Positions 30,281 to 39,584 of a stretch of 64,000 nt of DNA are shown piece after piece. The position numbers and the translations under genes were made by a program. Under the pieces are notes generated by a model that saw nothing but the letters and a program-made list of their open reading frames with translations, had not been told where the DNA came from and made no database searches. The DNA is taken from NCBI RefSeq assembly GCF_003610635.1, contig NZ_RAQJ01000006.1, positions 62,001-126,000 of the forward strand, read 5' to 3'. Source of the DNA: Ichthyenterobacterium magnum. Its GTDB lineage: Bacteria; Bacteroidota; Bacteroidia; Flavobacteriales; Flavobacteriaceae. Numbering within the stretch: position 1 is the stretch's first letter; the number at the start of each line of letters is the position of its first letter.

Positions 30281-31720
30281 ATGAAAAAAATAATATTTGC
30301 ATTAATAGGAATAGGGATAATATTTGCTTGCGATTCGCAACTGGATATTAATAGAGATCCCGATAATTTAACTCCAGATGACTTAGCATTTCCAGTAGAA
30401 CTACCTGGAAGTATTACAGGTGTAGCTGGTGTACAAGGAGCAAGTTGGGCCATAATTGGTGGTATTTGGTCACAAATGTGGGCACAAAGTCCTGGGTCAA
30501 GTCAATATAGAGTAGTAGATAGTTATACATTAGGAACTACTGATGCTATTGCTGAGACTGGTTGGCGTAATGCTTATGATGCGCTTTTAGATATAAGAAA
30601 TATTAAAAGAAGAGCTTTAGCTCAAGAGAATTGGAATTATTATCTTATCTCAACGGTATTGGAAACATACACTTCTCAAATGTTAGTTGATTGGTATGGT
30701 GACATTCCTTATACTGAAGCTAATAATCCGGCTATATTTCAACCAAATTTTAATACAGGACAAGATGTTTATGATTTATTGATAGCAGATCTTAATGATG
30801 CTTTAAGTCGTAACTTAGATGAATCTATTGGTGATATACCTTTAGGTGATGACCTAATTTTTGGTGGTGATATGTCTGGTTGGGTAAAGTTTGCTAACAC
30901 TTTAAAACTTAGAATTTATTTACGTCAAACAGAAGCAAGACCTGCTGTTGCAGATGCAGGAATTACTGCATTGTTGAATTCTGGCGCACCATTTTTAGAT
31001 ATAGATGCTATGCTTACAGGGTTTACTGATGCTCCAAATGTTAGTAATCCTTTATATGAATCAGATAAAAGACAATTAAATACATCTTTGAATTTAAGAG
31101 CAAGTACAACTATGCATTCGTATTTAACTGACAATTTAGATTCAAGATTACCTTTATTTTATACTACAGGTAATCCACTAGACCAAGGAGATTTTAATAG
31201 TACAGTAAGTCCTAACTCAGTAGCGGTATCAATATTACATCCTGAAACTCCAGTATATTTTATAAGCTTGGAAGAAAGTTTGCTTATGCAAGCAGAAGCT
31301 AGAGAACGTTATAATGGAGGTTCTGGAGCAAAAGTACTATATGATGCTGCAGTAATGGAAAATTTCAATAAATGGGGACTAGATGGTTCATCTTATATTG
31401 CATCAGGAGGAGTTTATGAATATACAGGTGCTAATTTTGATGACAGATTAACATCTATAATCACTCAAAAATGGATAGCTAGCTATCCTGGAAATGGGGC
31501 TGAATCTTACTTTGAACAACATAGAACTGGTATACCAGCTATTTCCCCTGTCCCTGCAAGTGATCCGGCTTATGTTCCTGGAGAATTTACATATTCTATT
31601 ACAGGTGTAACTGGAGGTGTTTTCCCTCAGCGTTTATTATATCCTGCTGAAGAAACTGGTAGAAATGCAAATGCACCAGCCGTTGTACCAATTACTACAC
31701 CTATCTGGTGGAACAATTAA
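30281..31720 (+). CDS. SusD/RagB-family nutrient-binding outer membrane lipoprotein
   Basis: 479 residues. Signal peptide with lipobox IIFAC (Cys17) gives a lipoprotein. The helical SusD-like_2 pattern is seen: WRNAYDALLDIRNIKRRALA, LVDWYGDIPYTEANNP, FGGDMSGWVKFANTLKLRIY and VYFISLEESLLMQAEARERY. It caps the SusC channel at the cell surface and binds the ligand. It ends in PITTPIWWNN. Gene order and an 18-base gap place it in one operon with SusC and the two small lipoproteins that follow. Confidence 0.93.
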   Translation: MKKIIFALIGIGIIFACDSQLDINRDPDNLTPDDLAFPVELPGSITGVAGVQGASWAIIGGIWSQMWAQSPGSSQYRVVDSYTLGTTDAIAETGWRNAYDALLDIRNIKRRALAQENWNYYLISTVLETYTSQMLVDWYGDIPYTEANNPAIFQPNFNTGQDVYDLLIADLNDALSRNLDESIGDIPLGDDLIFGGDMSGWVKFANTLKLRIYLRQTEARPAVADAGITALLNSGAPFLDIDAMLTGFTDAPNVSNPLYESDKRQLNTSLNLRASTTMHSYLTDNLDSRLPLFYTTGNPLDQGDFNSTVSPNSVAVSILHPETPVYFISLEESLLMQAEARERYNGGSGAKVLYDAAVMENFNKWGLDGSSYIASGGVYEYTGANFDDRLTSIITQKWIASYPGNGAESYFEQHRTGIPAISPVPASDPAYVPGEFTYSITGVTGGVFPQRLLYPAEETGRNANAPAVVPITTPIWWNN

Positions 31721-31739
31721 TATAAAAACGATACGAATT

Positions 31740-32378
31740 ATGAAAAATAATATAATAAAAAGTCTCTTATGCCTTGTAGTGCTTATTTTTAGCTCTTGTG
31801 ATACTGAGAGCACAGATAATGTAAGTGATACTACAGATTATGCTGTATTAGAAATTATTGGTGATACAGAACTAATCATACCACAAGGTGATGCTTGGGT
31901 TGATCCAGGAGCAGATGTAACTCTTGCTGGAGCACCTTACCCATATACTACTAGTTTAGTTGTCGACACAAATGTACCAGGTGTTTATTATATAACATAT
32001 GAAGCTGTTAACGATTTAGGTTTTACAGCGTCAGCAACAAGAACAGTTGTTGTAATGTCAACGACACCTAGCATTTATACTTTAGCTGGTAGTTGGGCTA
32101 GATCTAATGGTAGTCCAGGTACTTGTGTACAAATTTCTGATAGAGAATATACATATGATAACGCAGGTGGTGTTACAGGTGCAAATCAACTTATGATTAC
32201 ATTTTTTAATGTAAATGATGATGAAATCTACATTCCATTTCAAGAAAATGCTTCAGCTAGCGGTTTGTCTGTAAGAAGTTTTTTACCTGGTCATATAGAT
32301 GACAATGATCATTTTAGATGGCAATTATCAGCAAGTGGATTCTACGGAACTTTTGAAAGAACATTCTCTAGACAATAA
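31740..32378 (+). CDS. DUF5011-type surface lipoprotein of the SusCD locus
   Basis: 212 residues from MKNNIIKSLLCLVVLIFSSC; the lipobox FSSC (Cys20) predicts a lipoprotein. Residues about 35-105 are an Ig-like domain of the DUF5011 kind (IIPQGDAWVDPGADVTLAG, VDTNVPGVYYITYEAVNDLG), followed by a C-terminal beta-rich domain of about 100 residues that I do not recognise. Proteins in this position of SusCD loci are often surface ligand binders; the ligand cannot be read. An upstream ATG at 31617 lies inside the SusD-like gene and is not used. Confidence 0.82.
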   Translation: MKNNIIKSLLCLVVLIFSSCDTESTDNVSDTTDYAVLEIIGDTELIIPQGDAWVDPGADVTLAGAPYPYTTSLVVDTNVPGVYYITYEAVNDLGFTASATRTVVVMSTTPSIYTLAGSWARSNGSPGTCVQISDREYTYDNAGGVTGANQLMITFFNVNDDEIYIPFQENASASGLSVRSFLPGHIDDNDHFRWQLSASGFYGTFERTFSRQ

Positions 32379-32401
32379 TTAAAAAAATAAATTAAAGAAT
32401 T

Positions 32402-32923
32402 ATGAAAAACATAAATATAATTAAAACCTTTGTTTTATTATTTGCACTTAGTCTATTTACAGTTTCTTGTGATGAAGGTGGAGATCAAGATCCAGGAGGA
32501 ACAAGTGTACAAGCAATTGCAGGAGACTGGTGGGCTGTAGCTCTTAATCCAGATGGTTTATCATCTGCTTTTGGTGGAGATTTTGTACAGTTTAGTACAT
32601 ACAATACTGCTGCAAATGATAATACATTTTGGGTTGATGACCACGACAATTGGATGCAACTTAAATCAAAATGTACAGTAAACCTTTCTGATTTGACATT
32701 TTCAAGTGAACCAAACACACCAGAATTATACGCTGATGAAACAGTAACTATAACAAATGGTCGTATCACAAGAGGTACATACACTACTACTAGTGGTACA
32801 GTTGTAGATCAAATTTTCTTTGACTGCGAATTTAGCTGGGATCCTGGTACTGTGTATAAATATGAAGGTCACTGGAGAACAGGTTTTTTAGAAGATGAAA
32901 ACCCACATTGGTCAGCTCCTTGA
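32402..32923 (+). CDS. Lipid_bd-type (lipocalin-like) lipoprotein of the SusCD locus
   Basis: 173 residues; lipobox TVSC (Cys23). The region STYNTAANDNTFWVDDHDNW followed by MQLKSKCTVNLSDLTFSSEP resembles the Lipid_bd family of Bacteroidota lipoproteins, named from a lipocalin-like structure; a biochemical role is not established. Two Cys residues in the mature part (CTVNL, FFDCEF) could form a disulphide. It is the last gene of the operon and is followed by a strong terminator. Confidence 0.75.
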   Translation: MKNINIIKTFVLLFALSLFTVSCDEGGDQDPGGTSVQAIAGDWWAVALNPDGLSSAFGGDFVQFSTYNTAANDNTFWVDDHDNWMQLKSKCTVNLSDLTFSSEPNTPELYADETVTITNGRITRGTYTTTSGTVVDQIFFDCEFSWDPGTVYKYEGHWRTGFLEDENPHWSAP

Positions 32924-32943
32924 TAAATAATAAAATCAATACT

Positions 32944-32978
32944 AAAAAAACCATTCTTTAAAAGAATGGTTTTTTTTT
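32944..32978 (+). terminator. Rho-independent terminator of the SusCD operon
   Basis: CCATTCTTT (32951-32959) pairs with AAAGAATGG (32961-32969), flanked by a run of seven A and followed by nine T. It lies 20 bases after the last operon gene. Confidence 0.9.
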
Positions 32979-32989
32979 ACCTTTACACC

Positions 32990-33724
32990 ATGGAAAAAGA
33001 AACTACTATTTTTGGTATTAGAGCTGTTATAGAAGCCATTAAATCTGGTGAAAATATTGACAAAATATTTCTTCAAAAAGGCTTAAGAGGAGAACTATTT
33101 ACAGAACTAGAACACCTTTTAAAAAAGGAGCGACTAAATTCTTCTTATGTTCCTGTTGAAAAATTAAATAGACTTTCAAAAAAAAACCACCAAGGCGTTA
33201 TTGCTCAAATAGCTCCTATAACATTTTATGATATTGAAGATCTAGTAATTAATGTTACCGAATCTGGTAAAACTCCATTATTCCTTCTATTAGATCAATT
33301 AAGTGATGTACGTAATTTTGGAGCAATAGTTAGAACTGCTGAGTGCACAGGTGTTTCTGGAATTATTATTCAGAAAAAAGGTGGAGCACCAGTAAATGGT
33401 GATGCCATAAAAACAAGTGCTGGTGCCATATTTAAAATTCCTATTTGTAAAGTAGACCACATTAAAGATGCTGTTTTTTATATGCAGGCTTCAGGGATTA
33501 AAGTTATTGCTGCAACAGAAAAAACAGACAATACTATATATGATGTTTCTTTTAAAGAACCTTGCGCAATTATCATGGGATCAGAAGGCAAAGGCATCAA
33601 CCCATCTGTTTTAAAAGTATCTGATGAAAAAGCTAAACTTCCTATATTAGGCAACATTGAATCTTTAAATGTTTCTGTAGCTTGTGGTGCTTTTTTATAC
33701 GAAGCTGTAAGACAACGCCTTTAA
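32990..33724 (+). CDS. rlmB: 23S rRNA (guanosine-2'-O)-methyltransferase RlmB-type (SpoU/TrmH family)
   Basis: 244 residues from MEKETTIFGIRAVIEAIKSG. The N-terminal substrate-binding domain (about 1-75) precedes a SPOUT methyltransferase domain with the three motifs: LDQLSDVRNFGAIVRTAECT, CAIIMGSEGKGI and LPILGNIESLNVSVACGAFL. RlmB methylates G2251 in the P loop of 23S rRNA; related family members modify other sites, so the target is by similarity. Eight extra residues from an upstream alternative start at 32966 would come from the terminator and are rejected. The sequence TACCTTTACACCATG suggests a start very close to the transcription start. It ends with a 4-base overlap with the rhomboid gene. 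Confidence 0.92.
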   Translation: MEKETTIFGIRAVIEAIKSGENIDKIFLQKGLRGELFTELEHLLKKERLNSSYVPVEKLNRLSKKNHQGVIAQIAPITFYDIEDLVINVTESGKTPLFLLLDQLSDVRNFGAIVRTAECTGVSGIIIQKKGGAPVNGDAIKTSAGAIFKIPICKVDHIKDAVFYMQASGIKVIAATEKTDNTIYDVSFKEPCAIIMGSEGKGINPSVLKVSDEKAKLPILGNIESLNVSVACGAFLYEAVRQRL

Positions 33725-34464
33725 TTGTCTTTATTTTCTTTAAAAATATAAGTAACTTTAGGTGGCGATTCTAGTTCTACAATTTCATCAATTTCAGGCT
33801 CAAGATTTTCAATGAAATTTCCATTTTCATCAAAATGCTTTAAAAAGGGGTCATCCTCTTCATTATAATCTGGTTGTTGCCAAACATACTGCTTAGGTTT
33901 GGCTATAGATTTTCTAAAAATTAAAGCAAATACAAACCCTGTAATTAATCCGCCTAAATGACCTTCCCACGAAATACCTTCTTTTACAGGAAATACATAC
34001 CAAATCATACTTCCGTATAAAAATATAACCATTAAAGACAGTGCTATAAGCCTATAATGCTTGGCAAAAATGCCTTTAAAGAATATAAAACTAACTAATA
34101 CATATATTAAGCCACTGGCTCCTATATGGTTTGCTGGTCTACCAATACACCAAGTAATAAAGCCAGACAACAAAATACCATATATTAAAACTTTCCAAGA
34201 AATCTTTCGATAGAAATAAAACAATGCTGTTGATAAAACAAAAAGAGGAATTGTATTATGATATAAATGTTGAATATCTCCATGAATAAATGGGCTAAAA
34301 ATAATTCCGCTCAAGCCTTCAAGTTTTTGAGGGTAAATCCCGAAGCTTTTAATTGAATGAAAAAACCGAACTTGCATCCAAAATACAATCCAAATTATCA
34401 TTACAAAAGCTATAGGATATGCAATAACTCCAGTTGAATATTTAAAATGTTGTGAATTGCTCAT
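33721..34464 (-). CDS. Rhomboid-family intramembrane serine protease
   Basis: 247 residues with six or seven membrane helices. The catalytic Ser is in NHIGASGLIYVL and the catalytic His in WEGHLGGLITGF; HLYHNTIPLFVL carries the His and Asn of the oxyanion region. Rhomboids cut membrane proteins within or near their helices. After the last helix a cytosolic, acidic tail of about 60 residues (EEDDPFLKHFDENGNFIENL) is added. The natural substrate is unknown. It converges on rlmB. Confidence 0.93.
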   Translation of the reverse strand: MSNSQHFKYSTGVIAYPIAFVMIIWIVFWMQVRFFHSIKSFGIYPQKLEGLSGIIFSPFIHGDIQHLYHNTIPLFVLSTALFYFYRKISWKVLIYGILLSGFITWCIGRPANHIGASGLIYVLVSFIFFKGIFAKHYRLIALSLMVIFLYGSMIWYVFPVKEGISWEGHLGGLITGFVFALIFRKSIAKPKQYVWQQPDYNEEDDPFLKHFDENGNFIENLEPEIDEIVELESPPKVTYIFKENKDN

Positions 34465-34551
34465 AGCTAAATTTATAATATTATACTCAAATAGTTAACC
34501 ATTTATAGTTTTAATGAAATATTGTCACGTTCTATTTTGTAATTTTACATT

Positions 34552-35832
34552 ATGAATGAACCTTTAGCAGAACGTTTAAGACCAAAACAGTTAAAAGATT
34601 ATCTAAGCCAAACACATTTGGTTGGTGAGCAAGGTGTGCTAACACAACAGCTTAAACAAGGCGTTATTGCGTCTATGGTTTTTTGGGGACCACCAGGAAC
34701 TGGAAAAACAACACTCGCAAATATTATTGCCAACGAGTCTGAAAGGCCTTTTTACACTTTAAGCGCTATTAATTCTGGCGTGAAAGACATACGAGATGTT
34801 ATAGATAAAGCAAAACAAAGTGGTGGTTTGTTTACAACAAAAAACCCCATCTTATTTATTGACGAAATTCATAGATTCAGTAAATCTCAACAAGACTCGT
34901 TATTACAAGCGGTAGAAAAAGGTTGGGTGACGTTAATAGGAGCTACAACAGAAAATCCGAGTTTTGAAGTGATTCCTGCCCTACTCTCACGTTGTCAGGT
35001 TTATATTCTTAATTCCTTTAGTAAAGACGATTTAGAATCTTTACTAAAAAGAGCGATTAATGAAGATGGTCAACTTTCAAAACGACAAATTAAGCTCAAA
35101 GAAACCGAAGCTTTAATTCGGTTATCTGGTGGTGATGCAAGAAAGCTTTTAAATATTTTCGAACTCATCATTACCTCATATGATGAAAATGAAAAAATTA
35201 TAATCACTAATGATATAGTGTCACAAAAAGTACAAAGTAATACAGTACGTTATGATAAAACTGGCGAACAACATTTTGATATTATTTCTGCATTTATAAA
35301 GTCTATTCGAGGTAGTGATCCAAATGCTGCTGTGTATTGGTTAGCTCGTATGATTGAAGGTGGTGAAGATGTAAAGTTTATTGCTAGACGCTTATTAATT
35401 CTTGCTAGTGAAGATATAGGTAATGCTAATCCAACAGCTTTGGTTATAGCAAATAATACGTTTCAAGCTGTATCAATAATTGGTTATCCAGAATCCCGAA
35501 TTATTTTAAGTCAGTGTACTACATATTTAGCCACATCTCCAAAAAGTAATGCTTCATATGAAGCAATTGGTAAAGCGCAACAACTTGTTAAAGAAACTGG
35601 AGATTTATCTGTTCCTCTTTCTATTAGAAATGCACCAACGAAACTGATGAAAGAATTAGGGTATGGTGATAATTACCAATATGCTCATAAGTATGAAAAC
35701 AACTTTGCTTTGCATGAGTTTTTACCAGACGAAATAAAAAACACAACACTATACAAACCTGGTAATAATGCTAGAGAAAATGCTCAACGTGATTTTTTAA
35801 AACAACGTTGGAAAGATAAATATGATTATTAA
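34552..35832 (+). CDS. rarA: Replication-associated recombination protein A (AAA+ ATPase)
   Basis: 426 residues. Also called MgsA; acts at stalled replication forks. Walker [10 protein letters not shown], Walker B FIDEIHRF, sensor 1 GATTENPSF and the arginine finger in LLSRCQVY are present, followed by the lid ([15 protein letters not shown]) and the C-terminal tetramerisation region ([36 protein letters not shown]). The start [20 protein letters not shown] is typical. It converges on a secreted-protein gene with a 4-base stop overlap. Confidence 0.96.
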   Translation: MNEPLAERLRPKQLKDYLSQTHLVGEQGVLTQQLKQGVIASMVFWGPPGTGKTTLANIIANESERPFYTLSAINSGVKDIRDVIDKAKQSGGLFTTKNPILFIDEIHRFSKSQQDSLLQAVEKGWVTLIGATTENPSFEVIPALLSRCQVYILNSFSKDDLESLLKRAINEDGQLSKRQIKLKETEALIRLSGGDARKLLNIFELIITSYDENEKIIITNDIVSQKVQSNTVRYDKTGEQHFDIISAFIKSIRGSDPNAAVYWLARMIEGGEDVKFIARRLLILASEDIGNANPTALVIANNTFQAVSIIGYPESRIILSQCTTYLATSPKSNASYEAIGKAQQLVKETGDLSVPLSIRNAPTKLMKELGYGDNYQYAHKYENNFALHEFLPDEIKNTTLYKPGNNARENAQRDFLKQRWKDKYDY

Positions 35833-36677
35833 AACTTGATATTTAATGTTTCAGATTTTAAGTTGCTTCCTGTATTCTCTGAATAAATCCAAAGCGTCCC
35901 TTTTTTATAGACAATTGCATCTTTACCTTTTACTATAAACGTATTTGGCACTCCAGAGTTTAGTAAAATCATCACTTTTTTAGGTTCAGTATCTATCACT
36001 TGAAAACCATTTTTTATTGGCTGTGCATAAAGTAAATTGCCATCTTCTGTAACTATCACAGATTCATTAATAATCTCTTTCTCTGTAGTTACTTCTTGAG
36101 GCTTAGTTTTAACCACTTTTTCTTTAGCTTTTAACGCTTCTACTTCTTTCTTTAAACGTTCAATCTCTTCTTTTGCTTTGACGTCTCCTTTATCTACTAT
36201 TTCTATTCTTTTTGAGCCTTTAGATATAATATCTTCATTTGGTTTATATACATAGGAAAACTCTTGAAATGTTTTAAAAGCATCTCTTAAAGCCAAATTA
36301 TAAGCTTTACTATACTCTTTCTCTCTAGACTCTCCTATTTTAGATGAAATCACTAATTTAGTATCACAATTAAATAAATCAAACCTAACCTTAGTTTTTA
36401 AGAGACCTCCTTTAGCCTTTATTAATTCTGCTGTAAGAGCTAAACATCTATTATTGCGTAAATCTTCAGGGAAATCTTCGTTTTCTAAAAAAGCAGTATA
36501 TCCATATTTATTAAACAAAAATTTAGTTAATGAGTTTAACTGAAATTTATCCTTTTTCCCCAAAAACTCATAGCTTGTTGGCACAATAATATATTTGTAA
36601 TCATTAAGTTGTTCTTGAGAAAATGAGTTAAATTGACTCATAATTGCAATACATAATATAAAGAAAGCTTTATTCAT
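35829..36677 (-). CDS. Secreted protein of unknown function with coiled coil
   Basis: 282 residues; signal peptide MNKAFFILCIAIMSQFNSFSQ. I do not recognise a named family. Residues about 22-140 form a mixed alpha/beta region (YKYIIVPTSYEFLGKKDKFQ, VRFDLFNCDTKLVISSKIGE, LALRDAFKTFQEFSYVY) that resembles periplasmic domains in other Bacteroidota proteins. A strongly charged coiled coil (about 170-200, AKEEIERLKKEVEALKAKEK) is followed by a beta-rich end with NLLYAQPIKNGFQVIDTEPK. Likely periplasmic or attached to an envelope structure; function open. Confidence 0.7.
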   Translation of the reverse strand: MNKAFFILCIAIMSQFNSFSQEQLNDYKYIIVPTSYEFLGKKDKFQLNSLTKFLFNKYGYTAFLENEDFPEDLRNNRCLALTAELIKAKGGLLKTKVRFDLFNCDTKLVISSKIGESREKEYSKAYNLALRDAFKTFQEFSYVYKPNEDIISKGSKRIEIVDKGDVKAKEEIERLKKEVEALKAKEKVVKTKPQEVTTEKEIINESVIVTEDGNLLYAQPIKNGFQVIDTEPKKVMILLNSGVPNTFIVKGKDAIVYKKGTLWIYSENTGSNLKSETLNIKF

Positions 36678-36753
36678 TTTAATTAAAATTATATTTGTTC
36701 TTAGCTGTAAAGATACGTTTTGTACTTAATAAATATTTCTAATTTCTTATAAA

Positions 36754-37443
36754 TCATAAGTATTTTTTAACATCTATAAGCGCATCAATTAACTTAATAT
36801 CTTCATCTGGTTCTTCATTGTGATAATTAAAATATAAAACATCAAGTCCAACATTTATAGCTCCTAAAATATCTGCTTCATAATTATCTCCAATCATAAT
36901 ACTTTCTTCTGGTTTAGCATTTGCAACTTTTAATGCAAGGTTAAAAATAATTGGATTTGGTTTTTTCACACCTGCCATTTCAGAATTAGTAATCGTTTTA
37001 AAATAGCTTGTGATTTTTGAAGCGTTCATTTTTTTAAGTTGTGCTTCTTCAAATCCGTTCGTAATTATGTGTAAATCATAATGCAACTTTAAATATTCTA
37101 ACACATCTATTGTGCCTTCAAAAAGGTGATTAAACGTTGTTAAATACGTTATATAATCTTCAGATAATTGATTAATTAATGCATCTGAAACATCATAATC
37201 TAAACTATCAAAAGTATCTTTTAATCTTCCATAGCGCAAGCTTGTTTTATCTACTTGTTCTTCTCTATAGAGTTTCCAATAATTTAAATTAATAGGTTCA
37301 TAAACCTCAGCAAAGGTTTTTAAATCGACATCAACATTATGAAGTTCAAATATTTTTTTGAATGCTAATGCTGAATTTTTATCGAAATCCCAAAGTGTAT
37401 GGTCTAAATCAAAAAAAACGTGCTTAATGCCTTTAATTTTCAT
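36754..37443 (-). CDS. YjjG-type HAD nucleotidase
   Basis: 229 residues. HAD motifs: FFDLDHTLWDFDKNSALAF (nucleophile and acid Asp), HIITNGFEEAQ (Thr), AGVKKPNPIIF (Lys) and IMIGDNYEADILGA (Asp). The pattern matches the YjjG family, 5'-nucleotidases that act on dUMP, dTMP and non-canonical pyrimidine nucleotides. A 16-base palindrome lies 24 bases upstream of the start and recurs before the macroglobulin gene. Confidence 0.88.
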   Translation of the reverse strand: MKIKGIKHVFFDLDHTLWDFDKNSALAFKKIFELHNVDVDLKTFAEVYEPINLNYWKLYREEQVDKTSLRYGRLKDTFDSLDYDVSDALINQLSEDYITYLTTFNHLFEGTIDVLEYLKLHYDLHIITNGFEEAQLKKMNASKITSYFKTITNSEMAGVKKPNPIIFNLALKVANAKPEESIMIGDNYEADILGAINVGLDVLYFNYHNEEPDEDIKLIDALIDVKKYL

Positions 37444-37467
37444 GTGCTTATTTCTATTTTATTGAAT

Positions 37468-37483
37468 ATGTCACATGGAACAT
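37468..37483 (-). promoter_or_regulatory. Palindromic element upstream of the HAD nucleotidase gene
   Basis: The sequence has the form ATGTnnCATGnnACAT, centred on CATG. Fourteen bases, ATGTTCCATGTGAC in gene orientation, recur at 42838-42851 in the same orientation and at almost the same distance (26 and 25 bases) from the start codon of the macroglobulin gene. It could be a protein-binding site or part of a short dispersed repeat. Confidence 0.4.
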
Positions 37484-37516
37484 CCTAAATAATCATTTCC
37501 TTCAGCGTGAAACGCT

Positions 37517-38827
37517 TTATCTTATGAATGTTTCATCTGTTGAATTTAATATATCTGTAAACAATTCTCTAAAACCTTCCCATCGCTCATCATCACTAAA
37601 ACTATAGTTGTGAAATACTGGGACAAAGGTTCCGTTAACTTGTTTTATACGATCTATAATACGTTGTACTTCTTCTTTTTTATCTAATAACGATTGTTTT
37701 TTAAGTAATGCGTAATCTATACAATGAAACGAATTTATTTGCAATGGTGTTTGTATCTCATAATCTAGATCATAAAACTGGAAAGGCGTACATGTTCCTG
37801 CTCTAAAACCTATATGATTTAGATAACCCATTGTAAAATCTTGATTAATTTCTAACTCTATCAAATTTCTATATGACTCTGGCAAGTTTAATTTAGAAAA
37901 AGAATGTCTTGTAGCTTCTAATGAATAGTTAGTTATGCTTTCAATTTTTTTCTTTTCTTTCTTTAAAACATTAATATTATCTAAAGCAAAGTACGAAGCT
38001 TTTAAACCAACATTACAATAATCTGAAACCGATTTTATAAGCGATACAAATTGCTTTTTATTGATGTTAATATTTTTATCGAATGTGGAATAATCGCCTA
38101 TTAAAAAGAAAACTTTAAACTTAAATTTAGTTTGCTTTTGCTTATTTATAATCCACTTAAATGTATCGTATGGATCGCGTTTAAAACCAGTTAACACTAA
38201 ATATCGTTGATAAAACTGTCTGAACTTAAGTCTAAAAATATCATTAAGCGTTCCTCCAATAATACGCATAATGCCTTTTTGCTTAAAGTAAAAAGCCATT
38301 GGCACATCAATAACTGGCTGAACACTATACTTTTTTTGAGGAAAAATAAAATCTTCAAATTTAGATTGCAGAATAGCTTTAAATTTATAAGCCCAAATAT
38401 CTATAACTGGTTGGTGCAAAAAGTTGTTTTTAAACGCTAAGCTTTCTTCGGCTGTAAAACGTCCATATTCATCTTTTACATGAGGTAAATATTCTTCATA
38501 CCTACTTAATAAATAAAACGAGGCCGCGAAAATATCAAATGGCAAACTGCTCTTATCACTTGTTGAAAAAAAACATTTTGTTTTGTCCCAATTTTGAACA
38601 TTAATATCAACATCTTCAAGGCCTTGCTCAAATAATAAATCGTGACTTCTTATAAAAATCTCATTACTTAAAGGCTGTCTTGTATACGACATCTTCATAC
38701 TATCATGAGCTATGAAATCCTCAATAGTTGTTGTAAAACTTACAGGAACACCTAAAACTCTTACACATATATGCTTAAATACATATTTTAATCGTGGTGT
38801 TATTTTATGCGTATAAACTAGTAGCAT
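37517..38827 (-). CDS. Polysaccharide deacetylase-like protein
   Basis: 436 residues. The N-terminal half (to about residue 165) matches a conserved Bacteroidota domain found in front of deacetylase-like folds; the second half follows the NodB/polysaccharide deacetylase pattern (KVFFLIGDYSTFD, LKASYFALDN, YSLEATRHSFSKLNLP, YLNHIGFRAGTCTPFQFYDL, FVPVFHNYSFSDDERW). The usual Asp-x-Asp at the start of the fold appears as VIDVPMAFYFK, so one metal- or acid-binding Asp seems changed. No signal peptide is seen. The start codon directly abuts the radC stop, so the two are co-transcribed. Substrate unknown. Confidence 0.72.
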   Translation of the reverse strand: MLLVYTHKITPRLKYVFKHICVRVLGVPVSFTTTIEDFIAHDSMKMSYTRQPLSNEIFIRSHDLLFEQGLEDVDINVQNWDKTKCFFSTSDKSSLPFDIFAASFYLLSRYEEYLPHVKDEYGRFTAEESLAFKNNFLHQPVIDIWAYKFKAILQSKFEDFIFPQKKYSVQPVIDVPMAFYFKQKGIMRIIGGTLNDIFRLKFRQFYQRYLVLTGFKRDPYDTFKWIINKQKQTKFKFKVFFLIGDYSTFDKNININKKQFVSLIKSVSDYCNVGLKASYFALDNINVLKKEKKKIESITNYSLEATRHSFSKLNLPESYRNLIELEINQDFTMGYLNHIGFRAGTCTPFQFYDLDYEIQTPLQINSFHCIDYALLKKQSLLDKKEEVQRIIDRIKQVNGTFVPVFHNYSFSDDERWEGFRELFTDILNSTDETFIR

Positions 38828-39526
38828 TTACAATAAATTTTCGTCTGCAAAGCTAAAGTATGCTTTTTCTGTTATGATAAGATGATCTAATACTTTTATA
38901 TCTAAATTCTCTCCTGCATTTTTTAACTTATTAGTAATTTGTTTATCTGCTGCACTTGGTTTTAATGTTCCAGAAGGATGATTATGAGCAAGTATTAAGC
39001 CTGTTGCTCCAACTTCTAAAGCATTTTTAAGCACTAAACGTACATCAACTAAAGTTCCTGTTATACCACCTTTACTCAATTGATTTTTTTGAATCACTTT
39101 ATTAGAATTATTTAAATAGATAATCCAAAATTCTTCATGTGGCAACTCGCCTATTATAGGTTGCATTAATTCAAAAACAGATGTACTAGATGTGATTTTA
39201 CTTTTCTTTAATGCTTCTTCTCCTCTTCGTCTACGACCTAACTCCATAGCAGCAGTGATTGATATGGCTTTTGCTTCGCCTATACCTTTAAATGCCATTA
39301 ATTGCTTAATAGATAGCTTGCCTAATTCATTTAAATTATTGTCTACACTAGCTAAAATTCGTTTGCTTAAAGCTACAGCGCTTTCTTGTCTATTACCAGA
39401 ACCAATAAGTATGGCTATTAACTCAGCATCACTTAAAGTCGCCTTTCCTTTATCTCGTAATTTTTCTCTTGGTTGATCGTCTTGTGACCAGTTTTTTATA
39501 GAAAATGAAGATGGCTTTTCTGACAT
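38828..39526 (-). CDS. radC: RadC-family JAMM/MPN+ protein
   Basis: 232 residues. An N-terminal helix-hairpin-helix region (SIKQLMAFKGIGEAKAISIT) leads to the JAMM metalloprotease-like domain with LILAHNHPSGTLKPSAADKQ, the zinc His-x-His and Asp. RadC is traditionally called a DNA repair protein, but that role was later withdrawn for E. coli, and the biochemical activity is unclear. It is transcribed together with the deacetylase-like gene. Confidence 0.94.
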   Translation of the reverse strand: MSEKPSSFSIKNWSQDDQPREKLRDKGKATLSDAELIAILIGSGNRQESAVALSKRILASVDNNLNELGKLSIKQLMAFKGIGEAKAISITAAMELGRRRRGEEALKKSKITSSTSVFELMQPIIGELPHEEFWIIYLNNSNKVIQKNQLSKGGITGTLVDVRLVLKNALEVGATGLILAHNHPSGTLKPSAADKQITNKLKNAGENLDIKVLDHLIITEKAYFSFADENLL

Positions 39527-39584
39527 GCAATAAAGATATAAATTGTAAATTTATAAACAGACATTTTAAAAAACTAAAAAACCA

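Noticed and set aside
32966-32989. Upstream start for rlmB
   Set aside because: The extra codons come from the T run of the terminator and do not resemble the family.
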